From Daphnia pulex (Eukaryota > Arthropoda > Branchiopoda > Diplostraca > Daphniidae): a stretch of DNA of 64,000 bases. Both the position numbers and the translations under genes were made by a program. The notes beneath the pieces are model-generated. The model had not been told where the DNA came from. It made no database searches and worked only from the letters and a program-made list of their open reading frames with translations. Positions 32,303-43,061 of this stretch are shown here, in pieces (the first letter of the stretch is position 1; every line of letters begins with the position of its first letter). Where the stretch lies: NCBI RefSeq assembly GCF_021134715.1, contig NC_060025.1, forward strand, positions 4,464,001 to 4,528,000, written 5' to 3'.

Positions 32303-32375
32303 GCCTCGATAACGCAGTATGCAGCGCGCGAGTCTCATAATCTCGAGGTCGTGAGTTCGAACCTCACTCGGGGCA
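32303..32375 (+). tRNA. tRNA-Met(CAT), copy 2, D-arm altered
   Basis: Anticodon CAT kept. The D-stem first base is A instead of G (AACGC) and the D-loop GG pair reads TG, so tertiary contacts are probably weakened. Confidence 0.8.
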
Positions 32376-32835
32376 TTTATGTCATTTTACCTCTTGTAAA
32401 ATTTCAAGTCCAAATTTAGACGGAGCAAAATACTAAACTGTGTTTCGTTTTGAAAAGGATAGAAAGGGTTGTGGTGTTTACGTCGATTATGGTTTTTACT
32501 TCGATGGGGTTGTGCTCGCCAGTACGAAAGTGTTGTTATCTAATTGTAGGCTGTTTGCAAGATATAGTGTCCTTCGGATGTATTTGGGGATGGATGCAAA
32601 CAGACATACTTTGAAGTGGCAATGGCGATGACTTGAAGAAATAACGATTTGCAACGAACATGTACAGCACCCTCCGACAGCCTGGCGTAATAATGTACTG
32701 TTGTAGAAAAACTCATCATAACCAAGTACCCTAATCCATCAGCAACGCAATGCATAAACTCTAAATGAAAGGGTTGCACTGTGGGAAAAAGTCTTGACTG
32801 GCCTTTCTTGCAACGATCTCGCCATCTGTTAAAAT

Positions 32836-32907
32836 AGGTCCTACTGAGATTTGAACTCAGATTGTCAGAGTCAGAGTCTGAAGTGCTAACCATTACACCA
32901 TAGAACC
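32836..32907 (-). tRNA. tRNA-Gln(CTG), copy 1
   Basis: 72 nt. Acceptor GGTTCTA/TAGGACC, anticodon loop CTCTGAC with stem TCAGA/TCTGA, T-arm CTGAGTTCAAATCTCAG. Confidence 0.92.
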
Positions 32908-33025
32908 ATGATAAATGTCCTACCGTGGCTTGAACACTAAGTTTCTACATTGATATGCCGAAACCCTGATTACTGCATAGCAATTGGAGTGCGTTACAGT
33001 TGCCAATATCCCTAACTACTCCTTT

Positions 33026-33107
33026 CGACGAGGATGGGATTCGAACCCATGCGTGCAATGCACAATGGATTAGCAGTCCATCACCTTAACCGCTCGGTCA
33101 CCTCGTC
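33026..33107 (-). tRNA. tRNA-Ser(GCT), copy 2
   Basis: Same 82-nt sequence as copy 1. Confidence 0.95.
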
Positions 33108-33235
33108 GGCATTGTTTCCTTGTTAACGTTTTTCATGTAAAGTCAGATTATGTCAGTTTATTTGCACCATCGAATTACAGGATAATTATACCGTATCGAA
33201 CATCACCACATATCTAGTACACAACCTACGTTTCA

Positions 33236-33308
33236 CGCCCGATGAGGGACTTGAACCCTCGACCTCAGGATTAAAAGTCCCGCGCTCTACCGTCTGAGCT
33301 AACCGGGC
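33236..33308 (-). tRNA. tRNA-Lys(TTT), copy 2
   Basis: As copy 1 except G28-U42 in the anticodon stem, shared with all later copies. Confidence 0.94.
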
Positions 33309-33487
33309 TATTGTAATCTCCTTATCAACAATTCACTGAAAATCGTATGAACAGTAATAATAAATCCAATTCATGTTGAAGGCTTAAAAACATGACTTCA
33401 CTAGTAAAGACATGATTCAAACCTGATCACTTTCTGTCCAAAACAAATAGTTATTTCTTAAATTTAGTAATGTTCGTAGTTTAACGT

Positions 33488-33561
33488 GGGTTTTTTGGCG
33501 CAATGGATAACGCGCCTGACTACGGATCAGGAGATTCCAGGTTCGACTCCTGGCAAGCTCG
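33488..33561 (+). tRNA. tRNA-Arg(ACG), copy 3, altered 5' side
   Basis: 74 nt: the 5' side reads GGGTTTTTTGGCGC instead of GGGTTTGTGGCGC, a G to T change plus an extra T at the acceptor/D-arm junction, which disrupts pair 7-66. Anticodon and T-arm standard. Confidence 0.8.
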
Positions 33562-33625
33562 ATTTACTTGCGTTTCAAGGAAGACACTTGGTTCCATTTT
33601 GTTATAGCGTTCCATAACATTGGTG

Positions 33626-33698
33626 GCCTCGATAGCGCAGTAGGCAGCGCGCGAGTCTCATAATCTCGAGGTCGTGAGTTCGAACCTCACTCGGGGCA
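33626..33698 (+). tRNA. tRNA-Met(CAT), copy 3
   Basis: Standard 73-nt elongator form. Confidence 0.95.
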
Positions 33699-34158
33699 TT
33701 TATGTCATTTTACCTCTTGTAAAAATTCAAGTCCAAATTTAGACGGAGCAAAATACTAAACTGTGCTTCGTTTTGAAAAGGATAGAAAGGGTTGTGGTGT
33801 TTACGTCGATTATGGTTTTTACTTCGATGGGGTTGTGCTCGCCAGTACGAAAGTGTTGTTATCTAATTGTAGGCTGTTTGCAAGATATAGTGTCCTTCGG
33901 ATGTATTTGGGGATGGATGCAAACAGACATACTTTGAAGTGGCAATGGCGATGACTTGAAGAAATAACGATTTGCAACGAACATGTACAGCACCCTCCGA
34001 CAGCCTGGCGTAATAATGTACTGTTGTAGAAAAACTCATCATAACCAAGTACCCTAATCCATCAGCAACGCAATGCATAAACTCTAAAAGAAAGGGTTGC
34101 ACTGTGGGAAAAAGTCTTGACTGGCCTTTCTTGCAACGATCTCGCCATCTGTTAAAAT

Positions 34159-34230
34159 AAGTCCTACTGAGATTTGAACTCAGAGCGTCAGAGTCAGAGT
34201 CTGAAGTGCTAACCATTACACCATAGAACC
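34159..34230 (-). tRNA. tRNA-Gln(CTG), copy 2
   Basis: As copy 1, but the 3' acceptor ends GGACT, making pair 1-72 G-U, and the variable region differs (GCGCTC-type change). Confidence 0.88.
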
Positions 34231-34349
34231 ATGATAAATGTCCTACCGTGGCTTGAAAACTAAGTTTCTTCATTGATATGCCAAAACCTCTGATTACTGC
34301 ATAGCAATTGGAGTGCGTTACAGTTGCCAATATCCCTAACTACTCCTTT

Positions 34350-34431
34350 CGACGAGGATGGGATTCGAACCCATGCGTGCAATGCACAATGGATTAGCAG
34401 TCCATCACCTTAACCGCTCGGTCACCTCGTC
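34350..34431 (-). tRNA. tRNA-Ser(GCT), copy 3
   Basis: Same 82-nt sequence as copy 1. Confidence 0.95.
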
Positions 34432-34559
34432 GGCATTGTTTCCATGTTAACGTTTTTCATGTAAAGTCAGATTATCTCAGTTTATTTGCACCAACCAATT
34501 ACAGGATAATTATACCGTACTGAACATCACCACATATCTAGTACACAACCTACGTTTCA

Positions 34560-34632
34560 CGCCCGATGAGGGACTTGAACCCTCGACCTCAGGATTAAAA
34601 GTCCCGCGCTCTAACGTCTGAGCTAACCGGGC
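34560..34632 (-). tRNA. tRNA-Lys(TTT), copy 3
   Basis: D-loop GG reads GT (GACGTTAGAG); otherwise standard. Confidence 0.9.
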
Positions 34633-34811
34633 TGTTTTATTCTCCTTATCAACAATTCACTGAAAATCGTATGAACAGTAATAATAAATCCAATTCATGT
34701 TAAAGGCTTAAAAACATGACTTCACTAGTAAAGACATGATTCAAACCTGATCACTTTCTGTCCAAAACAAATAGTTATTTCTAAAATTTAGTAATGTTCG
34801 TAGTTTAACGT

Positions 34812-34885
34812 GGGTTTTTTGGCGCAATGGATAACGCGCCTCACTACGGATCAAGAGATTCCAGGTTCGACTCCTGGCAAGCTCG
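34812..34885 (+). tRNA. tRNA-Arg(ACG), copy 4, altered
   Basis: Has the extra-T 5' side of copy 3 and two mismatches in the anticodon stem (CCTCA/TCAAG). Likely non-functional. Confidence 0.72.
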
Positions 34886-34949
34886 ATTTACTTGCGTTTC
34901 AAGAAAGACACTTGGTTCCATTTTGTTATAGCGTTCAATGACAGTGGTC

Positions 34950-35022
34950 GCCTCGATAGCGCAGTAGGCAGCGCGCGAGTCTCATAATCTCGAGGTCGTG
35001 AGTTCGAACCTCACTCGGGGCA
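34950..35022 (+). tRNA. tRNA-Met(CAT), copy 4
   Basis: Standard 73-nt elongator form. Confidence 0.95.
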
Positions 35023-35482
35023 TTTATGTCATTTTACCTCTTGTAAAAATTCAAGTCCAAATTTAGACAGAGCAAAATACTAAACTGTGCTTCGTTTTGA
35101 AAAGGATAGAAAGGGTTGTGGTGTTTACGTCGATTATGGTTTTTACTTCGATGGGGTTGTGCTCGCCAGTACGAAAGTGTTGTTATCTAATTGTAGGCTG
35201 TTTGCAAGATATAGTGTCCTTCGGATGTATTTGGGGATGGATGCAAACAGACATACTTTGAAGTGGCAATGGCGATGACTTGAAGAAATAACGATTTGCA
35301 ACGAACATGTACAGCACCCTCCGACAGCCTGGCGTAATAATGTACTGTTGTAGAAAAACTCATCATAACCAAGTACCCTAATCCATCAGCAACGCAATGC
35401 ATAAACTCTAAAAGAAAGGGTTGCACTGTGGGAAAAAGTCTTGACTGGCCTTTCTTGCAACGATCTCGCCATCTGTTAAAAT

Positions 35483-35554
35483 AAGTCCTACTGAGATTTG
35501 AACTCAGAGCGTCAGAGTCAGAGTCTGAAGTGCTAACCATTACACCATAGAACC
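35483..35554 (-). tRNA. tRNA-Gln(CTG), copy 3
   Basis: Same as copy 2 (G-U at 1-72). Confidence 0.88.
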
Positions 35555-35673
35555 ATGATAAATGTCCTACCGTGGCTTGAAAACTAAGTTTCTTCATTGA
35601 TATGCCAAAACCTCTGATTACTGCATAGCAATTGGAGTGCGTTACAGTTGCCAATATCCCTAACTACTCCTTT

Positions 35674-35755
35674 CGACGAGGATGGGATTCGAACCCATGC
35701 GTGCAATGCACAATGGATTAGCAGTCCATCACCTTAACCGCTCGGTCACCTCGTC
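35674..35755 (-). tRNA. tRNA-Ser(GCT), copy 4
   Basis: Same 82-nt sequence as copy 1. Confidence 0.95.
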
Positions 35756-35883
35756 GGCATTGTTTCCATGTTAACGTTTTTCATGTAAAGTCAGATTATC
35801 TCAGTTTATTTGCACCATACAATTACAGGATAATTATACCGTACTGAACATCACCACATATCTAGTACACAACCTACGTTTCA

Positions 35884-35956
35884 CGCCCGATGAGGGACTT
35901 GAACCCTCGACCTCAGGATTAAAAGTCCCGCGCTCTAACGTCTGAGCTAACCGGGC
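35884..35956 (-). tRNA. tRNA-Lys(TTT), copy 4
   Basis: Same D-loop GT variant as copy 3, so these two units are close sisters. Confidence 0.9.
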
Positions 35957-36135
35957 TGTTTTATTCTCCTTATCAACAATTCACTGAAAATCGTATGAAC
36001 AGTAATAATAAATCCAATTCATGTTAAAGGCTTAAAAACATGACTTCACTAGTAAAGACATGATTCAAACCTGATCACTTTCTGTCCAAAACAAATAGTT
36101 ATTTCTAAAATTTAGTAATGTTCGTAGTTTAACGT

Positions 36136-36209
36136 GGGTTTTTTGGCGCAATGGATAACGCGCCTTACTACGGATCAGGAGATTCCAGGTTCGACTCCTG
36201 GCAAGCTCG
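36136..36209 (+). tRNA. tRNA-Arg(ACG), copy 5, altered
   Basis: Extra-T 5' side, plus one anticodon-stem mismatch (CCTTA/TCAGG). Confidence 0.74.
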
Positions 36210-36273
36210 ATTTACTTGCGTTTCAAGAAAGACACTTGGTTCCATTTTGTTATAGCGTTCAATGACAGTGGTC

Positions 36274-36346
36274 GCCTCGATAGCGCAGTAGGCAGCGCGC
36301 GAGTCTCATAATCTCGAGGTCGTGAGTTCGAACCTCACTCGGGGCA
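36274..36346 (+). tRNA. tRNA-Met(CAT), copy 5
   Basis: Standard 73-nt elongator form. Confidence 0.95.
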
Positions 36347-36806
36347 TTTATGTCATTTTACCTCTTGTAAAAATTCAAGTCCAAATTTAGACAGAGCAAA
36401 ATACTAAACTGTGCTTCGTTTTGAAAAGGATAGAAAGGGTTGTGGTGTTTACGTCGATTATGGTTTTTACTTCGATGGGGTTGTGCTCGCCAGTACGAAA
36501 GTGTTGTTATCTAATTGTAGGCTGTTTGCAAGATATAGTGTCCTTCGGATGTATTTGGGGATGGATGCAAACAGACATACTTTGAAGTGGCAATGGCGAT
36601 GACTTGAAGAAATAACGATTTGCAACGAACATGTACAGCACCCTCCGACAGCCTGGCGTAATAATGTACTGTTGTAGAAAAACTCATCATAACCAAGTAC
36701 CCTAATCCATCAGCAACGCAATGCATAAACTCTAAATGAAAGGGTTGCACTGTGGGAAAAAGTCTTGACTGGCCTTTCTTGCAACGATCTCGCCATCTGT
36801 TAAAAT

Positions 36807-36878
36807 AGGTCCTACTGAGATTTTAACTCAGATTGTCAGAGTCAGAGTCTGAAGTGCTAACCATTACACCATAAAACC
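36807..36878 (-). tRNA. tRNA-Gln(CTG), copy 4, degenerate
   Basis: The T-loop has lost its invariant C56 (TTAAAAT instead of TTCAAAT), and the acceptor 5' side is GGTTTTA. Box B is therefore damaged. Confidence 0.75.
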
Positions 36879-36997
36879 TTGGTGGATATCATACCGTGGC
36901 TTGAACACTAAGTTTCTACATTGATATGCCGAAACCCCTGATTACTGCATAGCAATTGGAGTGCGTTACAGTTGCCAATATCCCTAACTACTCCTTT

Positions 36998-37079
36998 CGA
37001 CGAGGATGGGATTCGAACCCATGCGTGCAATGCACAATGGATTAGCAGTCCATCACCTTAACCGCTCGGTCACCTCGTC
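36998..37079 (-). tRNA. tRNA-Ser(GCT), copy 5
   Basis: Same 82-nt sequence as copy 1. Confidence 0.95.
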
Positions 37080-37207
37080 GGCATTGTTTCCTTGTTAACG
37101 TTTTTCATGTAAAGTCAGATTATCTCAGTTTATTTGCACCATCCAATTACAGGATAATTATACCGTATCGAACATCACCACATATCTAGTACACAACCTA
37201 CGTTTCA

Positions 37208-37280
37208 CGCCCGATGAGGTACTTGAACCCTCGACCTCAGGATTAAAAGTCCCGCGCTCTACCGTCTGAGCTAACCGGGC
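37208..37280 (-). tRNA. tRNA-Lys(TTT), copy 5
   Basis: One T-stem mismatch (GAGGG/ACCTC); the rest standard. Confidence 0.85.
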
Positions 37281-37459
37281 TGTTTTAATCTCCTTATCAA
37301 CAATTCATTGAAAATCGTATGAACAGTAATAATAAATCCAATTCATGTTGAAGGCTTAAAAACATGACTTCACTAGTAAAGACATGATTCAAACCTGATC
37401 ACTTTCTGTCCAAAACAAATAGTTATTTCTTAAATTTAGTAATGTTCGTAGTTTAACGT

Positions 37460-37533
37460 GGGTTTTTTGGCACAATGGATAACGCGCCTGACTACGGATC
37501 AGGAGATTCCAGGTTCGACTCCTGGAAAGCTCG
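37460..37533 (+). tRNA. tRNA-Arg(ACG), copy 6, altered
   Basis: Extra-T 5' side, a D-stem change (GGCACAATGG) and a changed base at the start of the 3' acceptor strand (GGAAAGCTC). Confidence 0.72.
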
Positions 37534-37597
37534 ATTTACTTGCGTTTCAAGGAAGACACTTGGTTCCATTTTGTTATAGCGTTCAATGACAGTGGTT

Positions 37598-37670
37598 GCC
37601 TCGATAGCGCAGTAGACAGCGCGCGAGTCTCATAATCTCGAGGTCGTGAGTTCGAACCTCAATCGGGGCA
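37598..37670 (+). tRNA. tRNA-Met(CAT), copy 6, altered
   Basis: D-loop GG reads GA, and one T-stem mismatch (CCTCAA). Anticodon kept. Confidence 0.8.
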
Positions 37671-38130
37671 TTTATGTCATTTTACCTCTTGTAAAAATTC
37701 AAGTCCAAATTTAGACGGAGCAAAATACTAAACTGTGCTTGGTTTTGAAAAGGATAGAAAGGGTTGTGGAGTTTACGTCGATTATGGTTTTTACTTCGAT
37801 GGGGTTGTGCTCGCCACTACGAAAGTGTTGTTATCTAATTGTAGGCTGTTTGCAAGATATAGTGTCCTTCGGATGTATTTGGGGATGGATGCAAACAGAC
37901 ATACTTTGAAGTGGCAATGGCGATGACTTGAAGAAATAACGATTTGCAACGAACATGTACAGCACCCTCCAACAGCCTGGCGTAATAATGTACTGTTGTA
38001 GAAAAACTCATCATAACCAAGTACCCTAATCCATCAGCAACGCAATGCATAAACTCTAAAAGAAAGGGTTGCACTGTGGGAAAAAGTCTTAACTGGCCTT
38101 TCTTGCAACGATCTCGCCATCTGTTAAAAT

Positions 38131-38202
38131 AGGTCCTACTGAGATTTGAACTCAGATTGTCAGAGTCAGAGTCTGAAGTGCTAACCATTACACCATAGAA
38201 CC
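38131..38202 (-). tRNA. tRNA-Gln(CTG), copy 5
   Basis: Standard form, same as copy 1. Confidence 0.92.
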
Positions 38203-38321
38203 ATGATAAATGTCCTACCGTGGCTTGAACACTAAGTTTCTACATTGATATGCCGAAACCCCTGATTACTGCATAGCAATTGGAATGGGTTATAGTTGCC
38301 AATATCCCTAACTACTCCTTT

Positions 38322-38403
38322 CGACGAGGATGGGATTCGAACCCATGCGTGCAATGCACAATGGATTAGCAGTCCATCACCTTAACCGCTCGGTCACCTC
38401 GTC
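38322..38403 (-). tRNA. tRNA-Ser(GCT), copy 6
   Basis: Same 82-nt sequence as copy 1. Confidence 0.95.
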
Positions 38404-38533
38404 GGCATTTTTTTTCCTTGTTAACGTTTTTCATGTAAAGTCAGATTATCTCAGTTTATCTGCACGATCCAATTACAGGATATTTATACCGTATCGAACA
38501 TCACCACATATCTAGTACACAACCTACGTTTCA

Positions 38534-38606
38534 CGCCCGATGAGGGACTTGAACCCTCGACCTCAGGATTAAAAGTCCCGCGCTCTACCGTCTCAGCTAA
38601 CCGCGC
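38534..38606 (-). tRNA. tRNA-Lys(TTT), copy 6, degenerate
   Basis: Acceptor starts GCGCGGT, breaking pair 3-70, and the D-stem is GCTG instead of GCTC. Anticodon kept. Confidence 0.75.
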
Positions 38607-38785
38607 TGTTTTATTCTCCTTATCAACAATTCACTGAAAATCGTATGAACAGTAATAATAAATCCAATTCATGTTAAAGGCTTAAAAACATGACTTCACT
38701 AGTAAAGACATGATTCAAACCTGATCACTTTCTGTCCAAAAAAAATAGTTATTTCTTAAATTTAGTAATGTTCGTAGTTTAACGT

Positions 38786-38859
38786 GGGTTTTTTGGCGCA
38801 ATGGATAACGCGCCTGACTACGGATCAGGAGATTCCAGGTTCGACTCCTGGCAAGCTCG
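38786..38859 (+). tRNA. tRNA-Arg(ACG), copy 7, altered
   Basis: Extra-T 5' side only; the rest standard. Confidence 0.8.
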
Positions 38860-38913
38860 ATTTACTTGCGTTTCAAGGAAGACAGTCGGTTGCATTTTGT
38901 TATAGCGTTTAAT

Positions 38914-38986
38914 GGCTCGATAGCGCAGTAGGCAGCGCGCGAGTATCGTAATCTCGAGGTCGTGAGTTCGAACCTCACTCGGGGCA
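38914..38986 (+). tRNA. tRNA-Met-derived gene with CGT anticodon, copy 7
   Basis: Clearly a tRNA-Met copy over its length, but the anticodon loop reads ATCGTAA instead of CTCATAA, giving CGT (a Thr anticodon). The acceptor begins GGCTCGA, weakening pair 2-71. Decayed or recoded. Confidence 0.78.
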
Positions 38987-39178
38987 TTTATGTCATTTTA
39001 TCTCTTGTAAAAATTCAAGTTCAACTTTAGACGGAGCAAAATACTAAACTGTGCTTCGTTTTGAAAAGGATAGAAAGGGTTGTGGTGTTTACGTCGATTA
39101 TGGTTTTTACTTCGATGGGGTTGTGCTCGACACTACGAAAGTGTTGTTATCTAATTGTAGGCTGTTTGCAAGATATAG

Positions 39179-40202
39179 TGTAACAGAACGCTCGGTCGAC
39201 TCCCGTTTTCTGTTACTTTCCCTTTCTACAAGACAATCTCTAACGTCGACTACTAGATGTCGCTTTCGCTATACTTCATCTCATACCAGAGGAGGCTGCT
39301 ACCATTTGAATCTGCCACCAACTCGCCCCATCTTTGCCGCCAACTTGCCCCACCCCTTTCCCTTGTTACTTTCCCTTTCTACAAGACAAACTCTAACGTC
39401 GACTACTAGATGTCGCTTCCGCTATTCTCCATCTCATACCAGAGGAGGCTGCTACCATTTGAATCTGCCGCCAACTCGCCCCATCTCTGCCGCCAACTCG
39501 CCCCATCCCTTTCCCTTTTTACTATTCCCTTTCCCTTTTCGCTATATTAACTTTAGGCGTACTTTTATCTTTTATGACCCTATATAAATATATTTTCCTT
39601 TTTCCTTCAACGCTTTTCAATAACAAACTCCCTTTTCGTCCGTCTCCGCTCTTGCCATGTCTTAACGTGTCTGCTCACGTTTCCCTATACTATCCTCTAT
39701 AGGCCTAAACAAGTCTGCTCCCTATACTTCCTCTCTAGGCCTATGCTAACCGTGCAGCCAGAATTAGTATAAAAACTGTATGTAAATGTTATTCTGTACT
39801 GCATTCTCCCACGGCATTCACACTACCATTGTGTTCCAGTCGCACTCTCCTTTTGGTATTGTATTAGTTATATTTTTCCCTTGTGCTTTGTGCCTGTTAT
39901 TTAAGCTAAGTGCCATTTCCAACTGTACCTCGAAACTTGCCGTTTCTCGACAAGCCTAACCGCTCAGCCCGCTACCACATTTTCTCCATGCAAGTAGTAT
40001 TGTCTCACTTATTTATCGTCTCACTATTTAATATTATTAGTTCACCTTATTGTATGATCTGTCCGTTATCAATACATTGTTTAGCCTTAATTATTCCCGT
40101 CGTTCTTAGACACTTCACTTTGACATTGTGAGTAAAGTCGCCTCATAGTATTTAAGTTCTTCGTATTGGTGACACAATGATTCCGTTGTGTCGACCTTTA
40201 CA
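39179..40202 (+). repeat. 5' LTR of Gypsy copy 2
   Basis: About 1,024 bp, TG...CA ends, same internal tandem duplication as copy 1. It follows GCAAGATATAG of the tRNA-unit spacer. Confidence 0.93.
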
Positions 40203-40234
40203 TCTGGTGGCAGCGATTTTCGAACTCACTTACA

Positions 40235-43002
40235 ATGTCATCGTACGGTGCTAGGCCTAAGACTAAAAGTATTTTTCGTAAAAACTTGGAAGATTCAAAC
40301 GATATTTCTACTGATAAAACTGTACCGATTCTCCCAACTAAACTTCCTCTTTCTGTCCCAATTACTTCCACTCCGCTCGCATCTACCGTTCAGAAGCGCC
40401 AAACAATAGACACTCGTGTTATTAATAGACCTACTCGATCAAATAAGAATTATGTCCAACTAAAAAGTATTCCCGATCCTGAATATTTGTTTAAACGAAA
40501 CGTAAATAAGGGAACTTCAAAATCTTTTGCGGAAAAATTCGTTAGTTTTTTTCCCCGTCACCGAAAAAATCTAAAGTTGAAGCGACTATTTCTCCGATTA
40601 AAAAGCTTGCGTTTGACCGTTCCATTTCTCCAAAAGAAATTGAGCCGATTATTTCTGTTCCTTCAGTAATTGAATCACCAGGGACCGTTCAGTCTAACCA
40701 TACTAGTGTGGGGCAAATTAGTATAATTAAAAAATCTTCTGGCACAACCGATACTATTATTGAAATACCAGAAGATCTAACTGTAAACGAAATTTCAAGT
40801 TTGCCTGTTAAAAATACTGAAAATAAGACAATTTTTATTCAAAATAACGCGGAGATTTCAGTAACTAATCACAATTTAATCACGACTGCCAACGGCATCG
40901 ATTGTCAATCAGCTGTTGAAGAAGAAGATACTCTTTTTGACATTCTTAATCGTATTGGTGGATTAATACGCAATCTTCCCCCCACAGTTTTGCCTACGCC
41001 AGTAGCGTTTAATAATTCGACTATCGAGGCCATTCATAACCCGATAACTTACACACCGTATATTAATTTCGATAACGTTATAAGTGAACTGGGAAAGCAT
41101 AGTATCGCTGTAGGGGGAGAGGAAGAATCAGTTGAGGATATTATCGAATTTCCCATTAAAAAAACCATTTCCCATGGAAACGAAGACGGCCGAAATAGCA
41201 ATCAAATAGACCAACAGAGCCCAGTAAAACTAGTATCAAAAATACAAGTTACGGGGGGAAAGAAAGAATCGATAAAGGGAAATATAACCAGGAGAAAATG
41301 GCTGCCGATTCCACTCGCCCAAAACCCAGCTTTTTCGAGCAACATCGAACAGTCGATGAACCTCCCCGTAGGGCTAGAAAGGAAGGAGACTATGAAAGAA
41401 GAAGCGACGAAAGAAATCCCAGCGGATGGGCAGGTAGAGGAAGTAATGATTATAGACCAAGAGAGTCTGACACACAATCATCAGATACCGACGAATCAAC
41501 CTTCTTCGTTGAATATCAGCCATCTCGTGACACTATTAAAAGCCTCAAACCAAAAGGCAATAATAATTCTTCTTCAATAAGAAGCCCTTCTCCCAAAAAA
41601 GCTAGTAGTCCCAATAGACCAAGCCAAAATTTTTCGGATACTCATAAAGGAAGAGGAGCTATGACCATGTTGAATCAGATTCAAAATTATACTGGAAGTC
41701 CAGCTGTTTGTTTTGATCGTTGGATTAAATTATTTGACAACGTAGTCGCAATGTCAAATTGGAATGACGCAGATATAGTCAATATGCTATCGACTAAAAT
41801 GTCAGGAGAAGCATACGACCTATTACAGAATATAATGGAAAGTGGCACCCAAGAATATAGTATTATAAAATCCTATTTCCAAGAAAACTTTCATGGCGAC
41901 GAAGATTCCGACTATATCATATCATTCTATTACATCATTTTATTACATATCAGACTAAATTCGATGAAATACAAATAAAGCCTAAAGAAAATATTTTAAA
42001 CTACGCGTTTCATTTAAAAACAATATATCAGCGCGCTTATCCTTCAAACAAACTTGAGTCAGCGGAAGAAAAAGCGATTCAGCTACGTTTTTTAGGCCTA
42101 GAGCATGAGCTACAACATATTGTACGCTACAAAAAAGTCTTTTCTTTTGAGGAACTTGTAGCAGTAATTCAGAAATATGCGAAAAGAGTACAGTTAGACC
42201 AGCACAGCAAAGACCAAAAAGTATTTGTCAACGCAGTAGCAGCTAACGATCAGAAAGATTCTCTCATAGTTCAGGCAATAGAAAAACAAAACGAAACAAT
42301 TTGTGCCATTGCAACCAGTCTTAAAATGGGAAATAAGCCTGCTGAGGCAAATGTATATAATAATTCGGCCCAAAATTCAAATGTTGATAATCGATTGGAC
42401 CGATTAACTGAATCGATCATTGACCTTCGAGGCCTAATGCAAGCAATCATGGAAACAAATAATTCTCTTAATCAGAATAGCGTTGGGCAATCTAATCAGC
42501 AAAATCATCAAACCTCCGCTCCCAGAAATAATTTTAATAAGCAACGGCCAAACACTAGATTTCAACAACCCGTCGGGAGGGAAACATATCTTTTTGACAG
42601 TCAGCCTTCCCATTATCCAAATCCAAATTTTCCACCGTTAGACTTTTCCCTCCAACCCCCTGTTCCGCAATTTCCGCAGCCTCTCCGCACTTTCCCTCAG
42701 GCTATTCAGCAGCCAACCCAGCAAACGAATCAACGGTTTCAGCAACTGCCCCGTCCTTTTCAGCCCCCCAACCAACGTTTCAGCAACCAATTCGCCCACA
42801 GCAAAGTGGAATGAAATGTACAAACTGCGGGTTGACAAATCATAACATAGAAACATGCTACCGTAATCAACGGCAGGCCTTGGATGCAAACGTTTGCTTT
42901 TATTGTAAGAATACTGGCCACAGGGCTAATGGATGTCCGAATAGACCAAATATTATTCGACCGGCGCCGCCTGGGTTTTTACAGACAAAGGGAAACGCGT
43001 AA
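40235..43002 (+). pseudogene. gag region of Gypsy copy 2
   Basis: Homologous to gag of copy 1 along its length, starting MSSYGARPKTKSIFRKNLED and ending after the two CCHC zinc knuckles. Treated as a fossil: broken. Confidence 0.88.
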
Positions 43003-43061
43003 GGGCCGACTGTAATAGGGCAGTCGAAATTAGGCCACAATTTCCCCAAAAACCTAGACTA

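Larger units (their letters stand above)
30963..39178. repeat. Tandem array of a 1,324-bp five-tRNA cassette (left part)
   Basis: The repeat unit carries, left to right, tRNA-Arg(+), tRNA-Met(+), a 460-bp spacer, tRNA-Gln(-), tRNA-Ser(-) and tRNA-Lys(-). Equivalent points recur at 32,440, 33,763, 35,087, 36,411 and 37,735, spacing 1,323-1,324 bp, then 1,316 bp to 39,051. The first unit is different: after its tRNA-Met, Gln-Ser-Lys are replaced by about 258 bp of unrelated sequence (31,741-31,998). The last unit is cut at 39,178 by Gypsy copy 2. The central units are nearly identical. The array resumes at 54,023. Confidence 0.95.

Noticed and set aside
30963-39178. Regular direct repeats suggesting CRISPR
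   Set aside because: The period is 1.3 kb, the repeats carry tRNA genes, and the host is a eukaryote.
31559-39587. A 63-codon plus-strand frame (MLRFEKDRKGCGVYVDYGFY) and opposing 117-155-codon frames repeated in every tRNA unit
   Set aside because: They are kept only because the whole unit is tandemly duplicated. The minus-strand frames run through the antisense-free part of tRNA-Gln, and the plus frame simply uses the spacer after tRNA-Met. No signal of independent coding conservation.
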